A stretch of DNA of 64,000 nucleotides from Polynucleobacter sp. (GCF_030693775.1 NZ_JAUXZY010000004.1:62001-126000), one strand, 5' to 3'. Numbered from the stretch's first letter, positions 8,834 to 18,906 are shown. Notes: generated by a model not told the origin, from the letters alone. Program-made: numbers and translations.

Positions 8834-9975
8834 AACGTACCGGGATACAAAATATCTTTCGTCACATCTTGAATATCACGGTGACCCGTAAAGGCCATCG
8901 TGATATCGAGCTCTTTGTGAATAATCTCAAGGCATTTCGTGACGCCGGCCTCACCCATGGCGCCAAGGCCATATAGGAATGGACGGCCGATTAAAGTGCC
9001 GCGCGCACCCAATGCCCAGGCTTTTAAAACATCTTGACCAGAGCGAATGCCGCCATCCATCCAAACCTCGATATCCTTACCAACCGCATTGACGATGCCG
9101 GGCAAGGCCTGAATACTTGAAATTGCACCGTCTAGTTGACGGCCACCATGGTTCGAGACGATCAGGGCATCTGCACCAGAATCTGCTGCGAGGCGCGCAT
9201 CACCCTCATCCAAGATTCCCTTAATGATGAGCTTTCCGCCCCAGCGTTTTTTAATCCACTCGACATCACCCCAATTGAGGCCCGGATCGAACTGCTCGGC
9301 AGTCCAAGAAGACAAGGACGACATATTGCCCACGCCAGTAGCGTGACCCACAATGTTGCGAAAGGTTCTACGCTGCGTCATGGCCATCCCAAGACACCAG
9401 CGGGGTTTGGTCATCATATTAATAATATTCGGAATGGTGAGTTTGGGAGGGGCACTCAAACCATTTTTTAGATCTTTGTGGCGCTGCCCCAGAATTTGCA
9501 AATCCAAGGTAAGCACAAGAGCAGAGCATTTGGCAGCGCGCGCACGCTCGATTAAGCGTTCAATGAAGGCGCGGTCTTTCATGACATACAGCTGAAACCA
9601 AAATGGTTTTGTGGTGTGCTCGGCAACATCTTCAATCGAGCAAATACTCATCGTCGATAAGCAGAAGGGCACGCCAAACTTTTCTGCCGCCTTGGCTGCC
9701 AGAATTTCGCCATCGGCATATTGCATCCCGGTTAGTCCAGTCGGCGCCAAAGCAACGGGCATGGCGACTTCTTCGCCGATCATGGTTGTTTTGGTAGTGC
9801 GATTGACCATGTTGACTGCAACGCGCTGGCGCAATTTAATCTTCTGAAAGTCGGATTCATTCGCGCGGTAGGTGGATTCTGTCCACGAGCCTGAATCTGC
9901 ATAGTCATAAAACATCTTAGGCGTGCGTTTTTGGTGCAGTACGCGCAAGTCTTCAATATTGGTAATAACGGGCAT
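8830..9975 (-). CDS. FMN-dependent alpha-hydroxy-acid oxidizing protein (L-lactate dehydrogenase-like)
   Basis: 381 aa; SNHGGRQLDG and DGGIRSGQDVLKA motifs. Confidence 0.88.
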   Translation of the reverse strand: MPVITNIEDLRVLHQKRTPKMFYDYADSGSWTESTYRANESDFQKIKLRQRVAVNMVNRTTKTTMIGEEVAMPVALAPTGLTGMQYADGEILAAKAAEKFGVPFCLSTMSICSIEDVAEHTTKPFWFQLYVMKDRAFIERLIERARAAKCSALVLTLDLQILGQRHKDLKNGLSAPPKLTIPNIINMMTKPRWCLGMAMTQRRTFRNIVGHATGVGNMSSLSSWTAEQFDPGLNWGDVEWIKKRWGGKLIIKGILDEGDARLAADSGADALIVSNHGGRQLDGAISSIQALPGIVNAVGKDIEVWMDGGIRSGQDVLKAWALGARGTLIGRPFLYGLGAMGEAGVTKCLEIIHKELDITMAFTGHRDIQDVTKDILYPGTF

Positions 9976-10073
9976 GAATAATCCTTGTTAATTCGACTCT
10001 GTATGACGGTATTGTATGGGCTCTAGTCTAGCTGTGAATATTGCTATGAGCAAACCGTAGTTACCCTTGGGGA

Positions 10074-10373
10074 TCAGGCGCTAGGTAGCATGCTGAATAA
10101 GGTTAACTGCATAGCCTGATTGCGAATCGGCACTAAGGCCAGGTACTCCGGGCTGGCTGCCCAGCGCTGGGCATCGGTTGCAGTGGGAAACTCAAGTTGT
10201 ACGTAGGCAGAGAATGGCTTGCATTGCAGCTCATTCCAAAAAATCTCCCCACGTACCCCGCGCTGCGCAATACGCCCGCCATACTGTTCTACCGTGGCGC
10301 CAACCTGCGCCCGGTATTTCTCAAACGCTGCCGGGTCCTGTAATTCGATTAAGCCAAGCACGTGCACTGCCAT
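10074..10373 (-). CDS. DUF1330-like protein
   Basis: 99 aa; YRAQVGATVEQYGGRIAQRG and VQLEFPTATDAQRWAASPEY. Confidence 0.8.
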   Translation of the reverse strand: MAVHVLGLIELQDPAAFEKYRAQVGATVEQYGGRIAQRGVRGEIFWNELQCKPFSAYVQLEFPTATDAQRWAASPEYLALVPIRNQAMQLTLFSMLPSA

Positions 10374-10449
10374 TGAATCGCTCCAGTTCTAGTATTGCTC
10401 TGCATGAAAGTGGAATAGGTATAGTACTGAATACACACAAGGGAATCCA

Positions 10450-11340
10450 GTGAAGAGTGATACCAAGGGCATGTTGATCGGGTTTGGTGGCATAGCCATC
10501 TTTAGCTTGACCTTGCCGGTGAGCAAAATAGCTGTTCAAGTCCTTGATCCGTATTTCATAGTGTTTGGTCGGGCTGCCCTTGCAGGATTGGTTGCTCTGG
10601 CATACCTATTCGCAATCCGCGCGCCCTTGCCCAGTCGCGCTACGCTGCCTGGATTTGCCTGGATTGCTCTGGGAGCGGTTTTCGGGTTTCCTTTGTTTAT
10701 TACGATCGCGATGACGCACGGCCCTTCGTCCAATGGCGCGGTGATTTTAGGCATCTTGCCATTGGTAACGACTGTGCTAGGCGCCATGCGCTTTAAAGAG
10801 CGTCCGTCGATTGGGTTTTGGCTGAGCTCACTGGTTGGTACGGGCTTAGTCTTGCTCTACGCGTTGATGCAAGGCGCCGGACAGTTTTCGTTTTTCGATG
10901 GCCTACTCATGGCAGCTTGTGTTTGCGCTGCCGTCGGCTATGTTGAGGGCGCCAAGCTATCCGCCATCCTGAAACCGAAAATCGTCATCTCCTGGGCGCT
11001 GGTTTTTTCACTGCCCATCAGCTTATTTTTCAGCGCCCTCAGCTATCAAACAGACTACGTGTATGCCGACCTTGATATCTGGCTCAGCTTTGCTTATCTG
11101 GGCATATTTTCTATGTTTGTGGGCTTCTTTTTCTGGTATGAGGGCCTGCGGATTGGCGGTATTGCTCGCGTCAGCCAAGTTCAGCTACTTCAGCCCTTTT
11201 GCACCCTGCTGGCATCCAGCATCCTATTAGGCGAGCCCCTGACCCTGCTTAATTTGGTGTTTGCTGCGCTGGTTGTTTCCACCGTGATGGTCGGAAAACG
11301 CATGCTCATTAAGGCGCCCGAACCAACGCCACCGCTGTAA
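10450..11340 (+). CDS. DMT/EamA family transporter
   Basis: 296 aa, ten-TM pattern with two EamA repeats; GTG start. Confidence 0.85.
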   Translation: MKSDTKGMLIGFGGIAIFSLTLPVSKIAVQVLDPYFIVFGRAALAGLVALAYLFAIRAPLPSRATLPGFAWIALGAVFGFPLFITIAMTHGPSSNGAVILGILPLVTTVLGAMRFKERPSIGFWLSSLVGTGLVLLYALMQGAGQFSFFDGLLMAACVCAAVGYVEGAKLSAILKPKIVISWALVFSLPISLFFSALSYQTDYVYADLDIWLSFAYLGIFSMFVGFFFWYEGLRIGGIARVSQVQLLQPFCTLLASSILLGEPLTLLNLVFAALVVSTVMVGKRMLIKAPEPTPPL

Positions 11341-11431
11341 GCGTCTATTTTTAGGGCCATTAATTCGCGGAAGATTTGCCATTTTTATTGGATAATCATG
11401 GGCTAAACCTATAAAAAGTGAGAGACACGCT

Positions 11432-12616
11432 ATGTTGAAATTAGATGCACACGCCTCAGGGCGCCATTTTTTACATATTCCTGGACCAAGCCCAGTCCCC
11501 TCGCGCGTCCTGCGCGCCATCAGCTATCAAACCATCGATCATCGCGGCCCCGAGTTTGGTCAGCTTGGATTAAAGCTGCTCGAGGACATTAAGCGTATTT
11601 TTAAAACCAAACACCCCGTGATTATTTATTCCTCGTCGGGCACGGGAGCATGGGAAGCGGCTTTAGTAAATACCCTTTCGGCCGGCGATCATGTCTTGAT
11701 GTATGAAACCGGTCAGTTTGCAACCCTGTGGAAAAACATGGCCGATAAGCTCGGCATCCATGCTGAGTTCTTGGGCAAGCCTGGGCTGGAAGGTTGGCGC
11801 AGGGGCGTTGATGCAAAGCTAATTGAAGAGCGTCTCAAAAAAGATACCGAGCACAAAATTAAAGCGGTCTGTGTAGTCCATAACGAAACATCCACTGGCG
11901 TTACATCCAATATTGCTGCTGTGCGCAAAGCAATCGATGAAGCTAAGCATCCTGCATTGCTGATGGTCGATACCATTTCCGGATTGGCATCGGCAGACTA
12001 TTGCCACGACGCCTGGGGTGTCGACGTGACGGTCAGCGGATCGCAAAAAGGCTTAATGTTGCCACCTGGCTTGGGCTTTAATGCCTTGTCACCCAAAGCG
12101 CTCGAGGCCAATAAAAAGGCAACGCTACCAAAAGCATTTTGGGCCTGGGATGAGATCCTCGTTTCCAATAAAACCGGATACTGGCCAACCACGCCGTCGA
12201 CGAACTTACTTTATGGCTTGCATGAAGCCATTGCGATGATTGAGTCAGAGGGCATGGATGCGGTATTTGCCCGTCACCAGCGTTTGGCTAAAGCGTGCCG
12301 AGCCGCAGTGACTGCGTGGGGCCTCGAAATTCTGTGCCAAGAGCCAGAGGTGTATTCACCAGTTTTGACGGGTGTCATGCTGCCCGAGGGCTTTGATGCA
12401 GACGCATTGCGTAAGCTCATTCAGGAGCGCTACAACTTGTCCTTGGGCACTGGCCTTGGCAAGCTGAAAGGCCGCGCATTCCGGATTGGTCACTTGGGCG
12501 ACTGCAATGAGCTCAGCCTCCTGGCTGCATTAAGCGGCTGCGAAATGGGCATGACTGCATTTGGCATTCCTCTTAAGGGCAGCGGTGTTTTGGCTGCGCA
12601 AGAGTTACTGCGCTAG
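11432..12616 (+). CDS. class V aminotransferase (serine-glyoxylate / alanine-glyoxylate aminotransferase-like)
   Basis: 394 aa; HIPGPSPVPSRVLRA, VDTISGLASADY and GSQKGLMLPPGL PLP-lysine region. Confidence 0.88.
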   Translation: MLKLDAHASGRHFLHIPGPSPVPSRVLRAISYQTIDHRGPEFGQLGLKLLEDIKRIFKTKHPVIIYSSSGTGAWEAALVNTLSAGDHVLMYETGQFATLWKNMADKLGIHAEFLGKPGLEGWRRGVDAKLIEERLKKDTEHKIKAVCVVHNETSTGVTSNIAAVRKAIDEAKHPALLMVDTISGLASADYCHDAWGVDVTVSGSQKGLMLPPGLGFNALSPKALEANKKATLPKAFWAWDEILVSNKTGYWPTTPSTNLLYGLHEAIAMIESEGMDAVFARHQRLAKACRAAVTAWGLEILCQEPEVYSPVLTGVMLPEGFDADALRKLIQERYNLSLGTGLGKLKGRAFRIGHLGDCNELSLLAALSGCEMGMTAFGIPLKGSGVLAAQELLR

Positions 12617-12636
12617 TAGATTAGTTTCCATGTGAA

Positions 12637-12669
12637 AAAGCCGCCCAATACCAAGGCGGCTTTTTTGTT
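12637..12669 (+). terminator. Rho-independent terminator
   Basis: AAGCCGCC ... GGCGGCTT followed by TTTTG. Confidence 0.8.
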
Positions 12670-12715
12670 TCCGGAAGACTGGTCTACAGTCCTAACTACG
12701 CCTAAAAGGCCGGGA

Positions 12716-12904
12716 TTATGCGGGCGCAACAACTGGCGCGCGCTTGCTTAGCTCGCGGCGCACTTTATCTTTGATTTTGGGCTTGGTTGCCGATTCCATT
12801 AACTTAGTTAGTTGAGCCACATTGAGTGGTCCCAGGCGTGCTTTGCCTGTTTTGGTAAGCATGGGATCGTTCTTGCGATTGCGCTGATTTTGACCTGCGG
12901 CCAT
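12716..12904 (-). CDS. small basic hypothetical protein
   Basis: 62 aa, Lys/Arg-rich. Confidence 0.45.
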   Translation of the reverse strand: MAAGQNQRNRKNDPMLTKTGKARLGPLNVAQLTKLMESATKPKIKDKVRRELSKRAPVVAPA

Positions 12905-13128
12905 AGGTAATCCTTATATAGATTCAATGGCGCAAGGGGGGAAGTCATTTCGCCCAGTTAACCCCCCAATTAGGGCACAAAATAGTGATTCGATTCAGAA
13001 TAACAGCATTTTTTTGCCGAAAAAAAGTATATTTTATGAAATCTGCTATAAATATTTGTAGTATTAACGAAGTAATAGCAGTGCATCACCCGAATTTAGT
13101 CTAGAACAACGTAAAGCAAAGGAAGATC

Positions 13129-13308
13129 ATGTCATCACACGAAACCATCATCGCTGCGTATGAAACTTATCTGGCTGAAAATGAAAAGTTCAAAGTAAAG
13201 GGAGTTAAAGCATCTGCTGCTCGAGCACGCAAAGCCTTGCAAGACATTGCTACTGCATGCAAAGAGCGCCGCAAAGAAATCTCTGCAGAAAAAGAAGCGC
13301 TGGCATAA
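13129..13308 (+). CDS. small histone H1/Hc1-like basic protein (59 aa), absent from ORF track
   Basis: Own translation MSSHETIIAAYETYLAENEKFKVKGVKASAARARKALQDIATACKERRKEISAEKEALA*; AAGGAAG SD; paralogous to 5878..6114. Confidence 0.75.
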   Translation: MSSHETIIAAYETYLAENEKFKVKGVKASAARARKALQDIATACKERRKEISAEKEALA

Positions 13309-13327
13309 AGTGCGCGTGCCGCACCCG

Positions 13328-13594
13328 ATGCGAATCTCGGTGTTTAGTATGAGCGCGGTGCGGCGTTTTCTGAATCTTGGAATGGCGTTGCTGATTGGTC
13401 TTCAATTATCAGCATGCGCAACCATCTATACCGATGCGTCGGATTCTAACAAGGTGACGTTTCTAAACTCCACCAATGAGTCGCGTGCAGACTTGCAAAG
13501 CAAGGCGCAGGCTTACTGCATGCAGTATGGCAAAAAAGCAATTTACCGAGAAACGGATGGCGGTGTAGTCACCGTCTTTGACTGCAGGCCCTAG
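13328..13594 (+). CDS. small lipoprotein
   Basis: MRISVFSMSAVRRFLNLGMALLIGLQLSAC lipobox; the track start at 13247 overlaps the 59-aa gene. Confidence 0.55.
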   Translation: MRISVFSMSAVRRFLNLGMALLIGLQLSACATIYTDASDSNKVTFLNSTNESRADLQSKAQAYCMQYGKKAIYRETDGGVVTVFDCRP

Positions 13595-15319
13595 TTAGCC
13601 AGCAAGCTCCGATTGATAGATCAAACCAGCATGCTCACGCAAGGCATGAAACTCAATGCTCTCCCAGCGCTGCTGCGCAACATCGAGTTCTGATTTATGG
13701 GTTGCTAAAAATACGGCGGCGCCAACAACGTCTTCCGCCATGCGGTGAATATTTTCTTGTGTAAATTTTTTAAGAGCAACGGGGTCAGTTGAGCTGACCC
13801 AGCGCGCTAAGCTATAACGGGCTGGCAATAGCCGTACTTCAGCACCATATTCGCTCTTGAGGCGATGGGCGACTACTTCAAACTGCAATTGACCAAATGC
13901 CCCCAGTAGCATGATGCCACCCGCCATGGGCCTAAATACTTGGATCGCACCTTCTTCGCCGAGCTGCATGAGGCCCGTACGCAATTGCTTCGAGCGCAGC
14001 GGATCGGCAGACTCAACTAATTTAAAAATCTCTGGCGCAAAAAAAGGCAGGCCAGTGAATTGAAGTTGCTCGCCTTCGGTCAGTGTATCGCCTAAGCGCA
14101 GCAAGCCATGATTGGGCAGGCCAATGATGTCACCAGGAAAAGCCTCATCGAGAATGTCGCGCCGCTGCGATAAAAAAGACAGCGCATTGTTGGTTCGAAC
14201 TTCTTTGCCGTTACGGCAAATCTTCAGGCGCATGCCGCGCTGAAAGTGCCCCGAACAAATCCGCAAGAAGGCAACACGATCACGGTGCGCGGGATCCATA
14301 TTCGCCTGAATCTTAAAAACCACGGCAGAAAACTTACCCTCGGACGGCAGTACTTCGCGCTGAATAGCTTTGCGAGAGCCGGGTGGCGGCGCAAGTTCAA
14401 CTAGGGTGTTGAGAATTTCACGTACACCAAAGTTATTAATCGCGGAACCAAAGAATACCGGAGATTGCTTGCCGGCCAAGAATGCCTCTAGATTAAATTC
14501 AGGCATGGCATTGCGAATCAAATCAACTTCGGCCAGCGCTTCTTTTAGATCGGAGCCGAGCCGTTCTTGCAGGGCTGGATCATGAATATCAATCAGGGTG
14601 TCAGAGCTATCGGAGACGCGATCCTCTCCAGCTTTAAAGAGCCGCATCTTGGATTTGGCAATATCAATTACGCCAGCAAAGGATTTGCCCATGCCCACAG
14701 GCCAAGTAAACGGTACCACTTCCATTCCAAGGGCATTCTCGATTTCATCCATCAGCTCAAGCGGCCGTTTGACTTCGCGATCCATCTTATTGATGAAGGT
14801 AATCAGCGGCGTATTACGGGCGCGGCAGACCTCTAAGAGCCGTAAGGTCTGTGATTCCACGCCGTTGGCCGCATCAATCACCATGAGTGCTGAGTCCACT
14901 GCAGTTAGTACGCGGTAGGTATCTTCAGAAAAGTCTTGGTGCCCTGGCGTATCCAGCAAGTTAATGATGCAATCGCGGTATTCCATTTGCATCACGGAGC
15001 TCGCAACCGAGATACCACGTTGTTTTTCGATTTCCATCCAGTCCGAGGTCGCGTGGCGACTGGCCTTGCGGGCCTTGACGCTACCAGCAATTTGGATTGC
15101 CCCCGCGTACAACAATAGCTTTTCGGTCAGCGTGGTTTTACCAGCATCAGGATGAGAGATGATGGCAAAGCTACGGCGACGAAGTACTTCTTGGCTTGGG
15201 GATGCGGACTGCTGCGGATCGATGGCTGTTCTACTTAAGGTATAAATTCTGATGCAATTATAAGGGGCGGTGTTTGCGGGCTCCGTTAGAAGCGCTCTTC
15301 TGGACGTAAAAATCGCCAC
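13595..15319 (-). CDS. prfC: peptide chain release factor 3
   Basis: GTPase motifs SHPDAGKTTLTEKLLLYAG and DTPGHQDFSEDTYRVL; start codon uncertain, GTG 15319 is the nearest canonical one. Confidence 0.88.
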   Translation of the reverse strand: MAIFTSRRALLTEPANTAPYNCIRIYTLSRTAIDPQQSASPSQEVLRRRSFAIISHPDAGKTTLTEKLLLYAGAIQIAGSVKARKASRHATSDWMEIEKQRGISVASSVMQMEYRDCIINLLDTPGHQDFSEDTYRVLTAVDSALMVIDAANGVESQTLRLLEVCRARNTPLITFINKMDREVKRPLELMDEIENALGMEVVPFTWPVGMGKSFAGVIDIAKSKMRLFKAGEDRVSDSSDTLIDIHDPALQERLGSDLKEALAEVDLIRNAMPEFNLEAFLAGKQSPVFFGSAINNFGVREILNTLVELAPPPGSRKAIQREVLPSEGKFSAVVFKIQANMDPAHRDRVAFLRICSGHFQRGMRLKICRNGKEVRTNNALSFLSQRRDILDEAFPGDIIGLPNHGLLRLGDTLTEGEQLQFTGLPFFAPEIFKLVESADPLRSKQLRTGLMQLGEEGAIQVFRPMAGGIMLLGAFGQLQFEVVAHRLKSEYGAEVRLLPARYSLARWVSSTDPVALKKFTQENIHRMAEDVVGAAVFLATHKSELDVAQQRWESIEFHALREHAGLIYQSELAG

Positions 15320-16014
15320 TGACCAGCGGGCAGGGGGCCCAAGGAAATTCGGCCCATGCGCACGCGTTTTAAGCCTAAGACCCGAAGGCCAACCAGTTCG
15401 CACATTCTGCGGATTTGGCGCTTGCGGCCCTCACGCAATACAAAACGCAATTGATCTTCATTCTGCCAGCTGACCTTGGCAGGCTTGAGGGGCTGATCAT
15501 CGAGAATGAGTCCATGGCGAAGCAAATCCAGATCATCAAACGAGAGCTTGCCTTCAACCCGCACCAAGTACTCTTTTTCAATCGGGCTGTTTTCGCCAAT
15601 CAAGAGTTTGGCGATGCGCCCATCCTGCGTTAAGACCAGCATGCCAGTGGAGTCGATATCGAGTCGACCTGCCGGCGCTAAACCCTTGGTATTAAAGCGG
15701 CCAGTGTGTTTAGAGTCGCCCGCATAAAAGTTTTCGGGGGTGATCAGCGATGCCGCTGGTTGGTACTCTTGATCATCATCCCGGTGGGAAATAAAGCCAA
15801 CGGGTTTATTGAGGATGACGGTGACGCGGGCAGCTTGCTGTTTCTGGGCGTCTAAGCGCAATTCAATTTTTTGACTGCGGTATGCGCGTGAGCCGAGTTC
15901 AGACACAACCTTGCCATCCACCGTAACCAGGCCTTGCTCAATATAGGAGTCCGCCTCGCGCCGTGAGCACAGACCGAGTTCGGAAAGCAGTTTAGAGACG
16001 CGAAATTGTTCCAT
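15286..16014 (-). CDS. 23S rRNA pseudouridine synthase (RluF/RluB family)
   Basis: S4 domain MEQFRVSKLLSELGLCSRREADSYIEQG; PAGRLDIDSTGMLVLTQDG catalytic motif; GRKRQIRRM. Confidence 0.88.
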   Translation of the reverse strand: MEQFRVSKLLSELGLCSRREADSYIEQGLVTVDGKVVSELGSRAYRSQKIELRLDAQKQQAARVTVILNKPVGFISHRDDDQEYQPAASLITPENFYAGDSKHTGRFNTKGLAPAGRLDIDSTGMLVLTQDGRIAKLLIGENSPIEKEYLVRVEGKLSFDDLDLLRHGLILDDQPLKPAKVSWQNEDQLRFVLREGRKRQIRRMCELVGLRVLGLKRVRMGRISLGPLPAGQWRFLRPEERF

Positions 16015-16059
16015 CACGCTATTATGAATTACACAGCGCCTTGCTAAACTGAATTCCGA

Positions 16060-17007
16060 ATGAATGCACCCCAAAAAGAGCCAAAACCGCAGGTAGATGC
16101 AATAAAACCGGTCGACGATCGTAAGCCGAGCTTGGATTGGCAGGCGATTATCCTGATAACGGGGTGTTGTTTGATATGGGGATATCAACAGATTGCCATT
16201 CAGGCAATAGCAGACGAAGTTCCGCTACTCATGCAATTGACCATTCGCTCGATTATTGCCAGCGCATGCGTGTGGGTCTGGATGATGTTTAAAGGGATTC
16301 GGCCATTTCAGTCGGACCGTACACTCATGCCAGGCATGATTGCTGGCCTCCTATTTTTTGCTGAGTTTGTATTGTTGTATTCGGCCCTCGAGCACACCAA
16401 TACATCACGCGCTATCACCTTCCTGTATTTAGCCCCATTTATTGTGGCTTTAGTGTTGCCCATCTTTATACCGGCAGAGCGCCTGAATTGGATGCAGTCG
16501 AGTGGCCTACTCATTGCCTTTGGCGGTTTAGCGTTTGCTTTTCACGATGGATTTTCAAGTAGCGCCGCCCACTTTCTACTGGGTGATATTGCCGTCATTG
16601 GCGCTGCTACGGCATGGGCATTTACAACCATTGTGGTGCGCACTACTGCGCTTGGACAAATTCAGCCAGAGCGCACTCTATTCTTCCAGCTGTTTTTCTC
16701 CTCCATTGCCTTAATTGCGCTTTGCTTTGTATATAGCGTTCCGCTACCCGAAACGCTTTCGATCAAAGCAATGGCCTCCCTATTTCTGCAATCTGTGATT
16801 ATTGCGGCTGCTAGTTATTTATTCTGGTTTTGGCTTTTGCGCCACTACCTTGCAACTAAAGTGTCTGCGTTTAGTTTCCTCACGCCGATGTTTGGACTGC
16901 TCTTTGGATTTTTTCTCGCAGGTGATCCAATCAACGGCAGCTTGATCGCTGCTTTTATTTCAATTGCACTGGGTATTTATTTAGTCAATCGCCGGCAAGG
17001 AAGTTAA
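16060..17007 (+). CDS. DMT/EamA family transporter
   Basis: 315 aa, ten TM segments, CLIWGYQQIAIQ. Confidence 0.85.
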   Translation: MNAPQKEPKPQVDAIKPVDDRKPSLDWQAIILITGCCLIWGYQQIAIQAIADEVPLLMQLTIRSIIASACVWVWMMFKGIRPFQSDRTLMPGMIAGLLFFAEFVLLYSALEHTNTSRAITFLYLAPFIVALVLPIFIPAERLNWMQSSGLLIAFGGLAFAFHDGFSSSAAHFLLGDIAVIGAATAWAFTTIVVRTTALGQIQPERTLFFQLFFSSIALIALCFVYSVPLPETLSIKAMASLFLQSVIIAAASYLFWFWLLRHYLATKVSAFSFLTPMFGLLFGFFLAGDPINGSLIAAFISIALGIYLVNRRQGS

Positions 17008-17029
17008 ATCCATCTTGCGCAAGGCTGGC

Positions 17030-17971
17030 CTAGTAAGGATTGGCTTGGCCGGCTGGACGATTTTTAAACCGTTTATGCACCCAGTAGTACTCCGCAATAT
17101 GCTGGCGGATCTCGGCTTCGTAGATTGCATTTAGGCGTGCGGCATCAGCAATAACATCATCGCTTGGAAAGCCATCAATCGGTTTGCTAATGACGCAGCA
17201 ATAGCGCGAACGGTCTGGCAGCAAAGTGGTAACCATCATGCACACTTCTGCTTGCGCAATAAGCGCTAGGCGAGATACGGCTGTAATGGTGTTGGTTGGA
17301 ATGTCAAAAAAAGGGACAAACACGGAATCCTTGAGGCCAAGATCTAAATCAGGTGCAATGATGATTAGATTACCTTTGCGAATTTCACGAATCAACGGGA
17401 GTAAGTTGCCTTGGCGATCGATGGCGTTTCCGCCAAAGCGATTTCGCCATCGAATGATGCGCTCATTGAAAAAAGAATTCTTCATGCGCTGAAAGAGGCC
17501 AGACGTTCGCGGCCAGCCTCGCTTCTCTGCAAGGGCGCTAATCACAATGCTGCCCTCGATGCCCGTGAAATGCATATTGACTAGAATGCGGGGCTTTTTG
17601 TCGCGTAAGTCGACTGCAGAGCGAACCTCAATCATGTTGGATACGGCTTGCGCACTACCCAGCCAAATAATCCCCCGCTCTGCAATGCTGCGACCCAATA
17701 GCTTCCAATGCTCGTTTGCGATTGCATTGATTTCGGAATCACTTAGTTGTGGAAAGCACAGTTGTAAATTGGTTTTAACAACCCGATTGCGCTTTCCAGG
17801 GATGCGCGCCGCTAGCGTACCCAGCCCATACCCAAACAACACCACAAGGCGGTAAGGTAAGACCGATAGGAGCAGCAAAAAGCCTACGCCGACATAATTA
17901 AGCGCCGCTTTAATCAAGACTGGCTTTGTTGTACCGAAGCAGGCTTTGGTCAGTGAGTGATTTAATGTCAT
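17030..17971 (-). CDS. lysophospholipid / lipid A acyltransferase (LpxL/HtrB family)
   Basis: RIPGKRNRVVKTNLQLCFPQLS, NMHFTGIEGS and YYWVHKRFKNRP; start uncertain (ATG 17971 or TTG 17917). Confidence 0.85.
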   Translation of the reverse strand: MTLNHSLTKACFGTTKPVLIKAALNYVGVGFLLLLSVLPYRLVVLFGYGLGTLAARIPGKRNRVVKTNLQLCFPQLSDSEINAIANEHWKLLGRSIAERGIIWLGSAQAVSNMIEVRSAVDLRDKKPRILVNMHFTGIEGSIVISALAEKRGWPRTSGLFQRMKNSFFNERIIRWRNRFGGNAIDRQGNLLPLIREIRKGNLIIIAPDLDLGLKDSVFVPFFDIPTNTITAVSRLALIAQAEVCMMVTTLLPDRSRYCCVISKPIDGFPSDDVIADAARLNAIYEAEIRQHIAEYYWVHKRFKNRPAGQANPY

Positions 17972-18587
17972 CGCTTGGCCCAACGGTCATGCCAAGATCA
18001 TGGAGTCCGCCATCTTCTAGGCGATATACCCAGCCATGAATGGTGAGGTCTTGCCCCCGTGACCAAGCATCTTGGACGATGGTTGTTTCACATACATTCG
18101 TAACTTGTTCAATGACATTGAGTTCGCACAGGCGATCTTGGCGTACGTGTTTTGGCAAGGCCTCACCGAGATAGCGCTCATGCTTTTGATGTACATCTTT
18201 CACATGCCTGAGCCAATTGTCGGCAAGGCCTACGCGCCTATCGCCGAGAGCGGCATGCACGCCAGAGCAGCCATAGTGACCACAGACAATCACGTGCTTT
18301 ACCTTGAGAAGATCGATGGCAAATTGCAAAACAGAAAGGCAATTCAGGTCGGTGTGGACAACGACATTGGCGATATTGCGATGAACAAAGAGTTCGCCAG
18401 GCAAAAGGCCAACGATGGCATTTGCAGGTACGCGGCTATCGGCACAGCCAATCCACAAAAAATCCGGGGCCTGTTGCGACACTAAGCGTGTAAAAAAATC
18501 CGGATCCGCCTCGACCATGGAGCTGGCCCATTCCCGATTCTTTGCAAAAAGGTGTTCCAGCACATTGGCAGAATTGGGTATAGTCAT
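17910..18587 (-). CDS. can: beta-class carbonic anhydrase
   Basis: WIGCADSRVPANAIVGLLPGELFVHRNIANVV and VCGHYGCSGVHAAL. Confidence 0.92.
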   Translation of the reverse strand: MTIPNSANVLEHLFAKNREWASSMVEADPDFFTRLVSQQAPDFLWIGCADSRVPANAIVGLLPGELFVHRNIANVVVHTDLNCLSVLQFAIDLLKVKHVIVCGHYGCSGVHAALGDRRVGLADNWLRHVKDVHQKHERYLGEALPKHVRQDRLCELNVIEQVTNVCETTIVQDAWSRGQDLTIHGWVYRLEDGGLHDLGMTVGPSDDIKSLTDQSLLRYNKASLD

Positions 18588-18609
18588 GGTTTGATTTTAA
18601 AGTACATTG

Positions 18610-18906
18610 ATGACGCCACACTGGTTAAAACAAACGGATGTCGGAATCGAGCTGAGCATATATTGCCAGCCTGGGGCCAAAGTAAGCAAAATTGTGGGCA
18701 CGCATGATGGTCATTTAAAGATATCCTTGCAGCAGCCTGCCATGGATAACCGGGCAAATGAAGCCTTGCTGCAGTGGTTATCAAAGCAGCTGCGCATCCC
18801 GCAGCGGCAGATTCACCTTATTTCTGGTCAAGCCAGCAAAGTAAAGCGCATTGAGTTGTGGGCACCGATCTCTAAAGAGCACGTATTAGAAAGCCTTAAG
18901 CCCTAG
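18610..18906 (+). CDS. DUF167 (YggU) family protein
   Basis: QPGAKVSKIVGTHDGHLKISLQQPAMDNRANEALLQWLSKQL. Confidence 0.88.
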   Translation: MTPHWLKQTDVGIELSIYCQPGAKVSKIVGTHDGHLKISLQQPAMDNRANEALLQWLSKQLRIPQRQIHLISGQASKVKRIELWAPISKEHVLESLKP

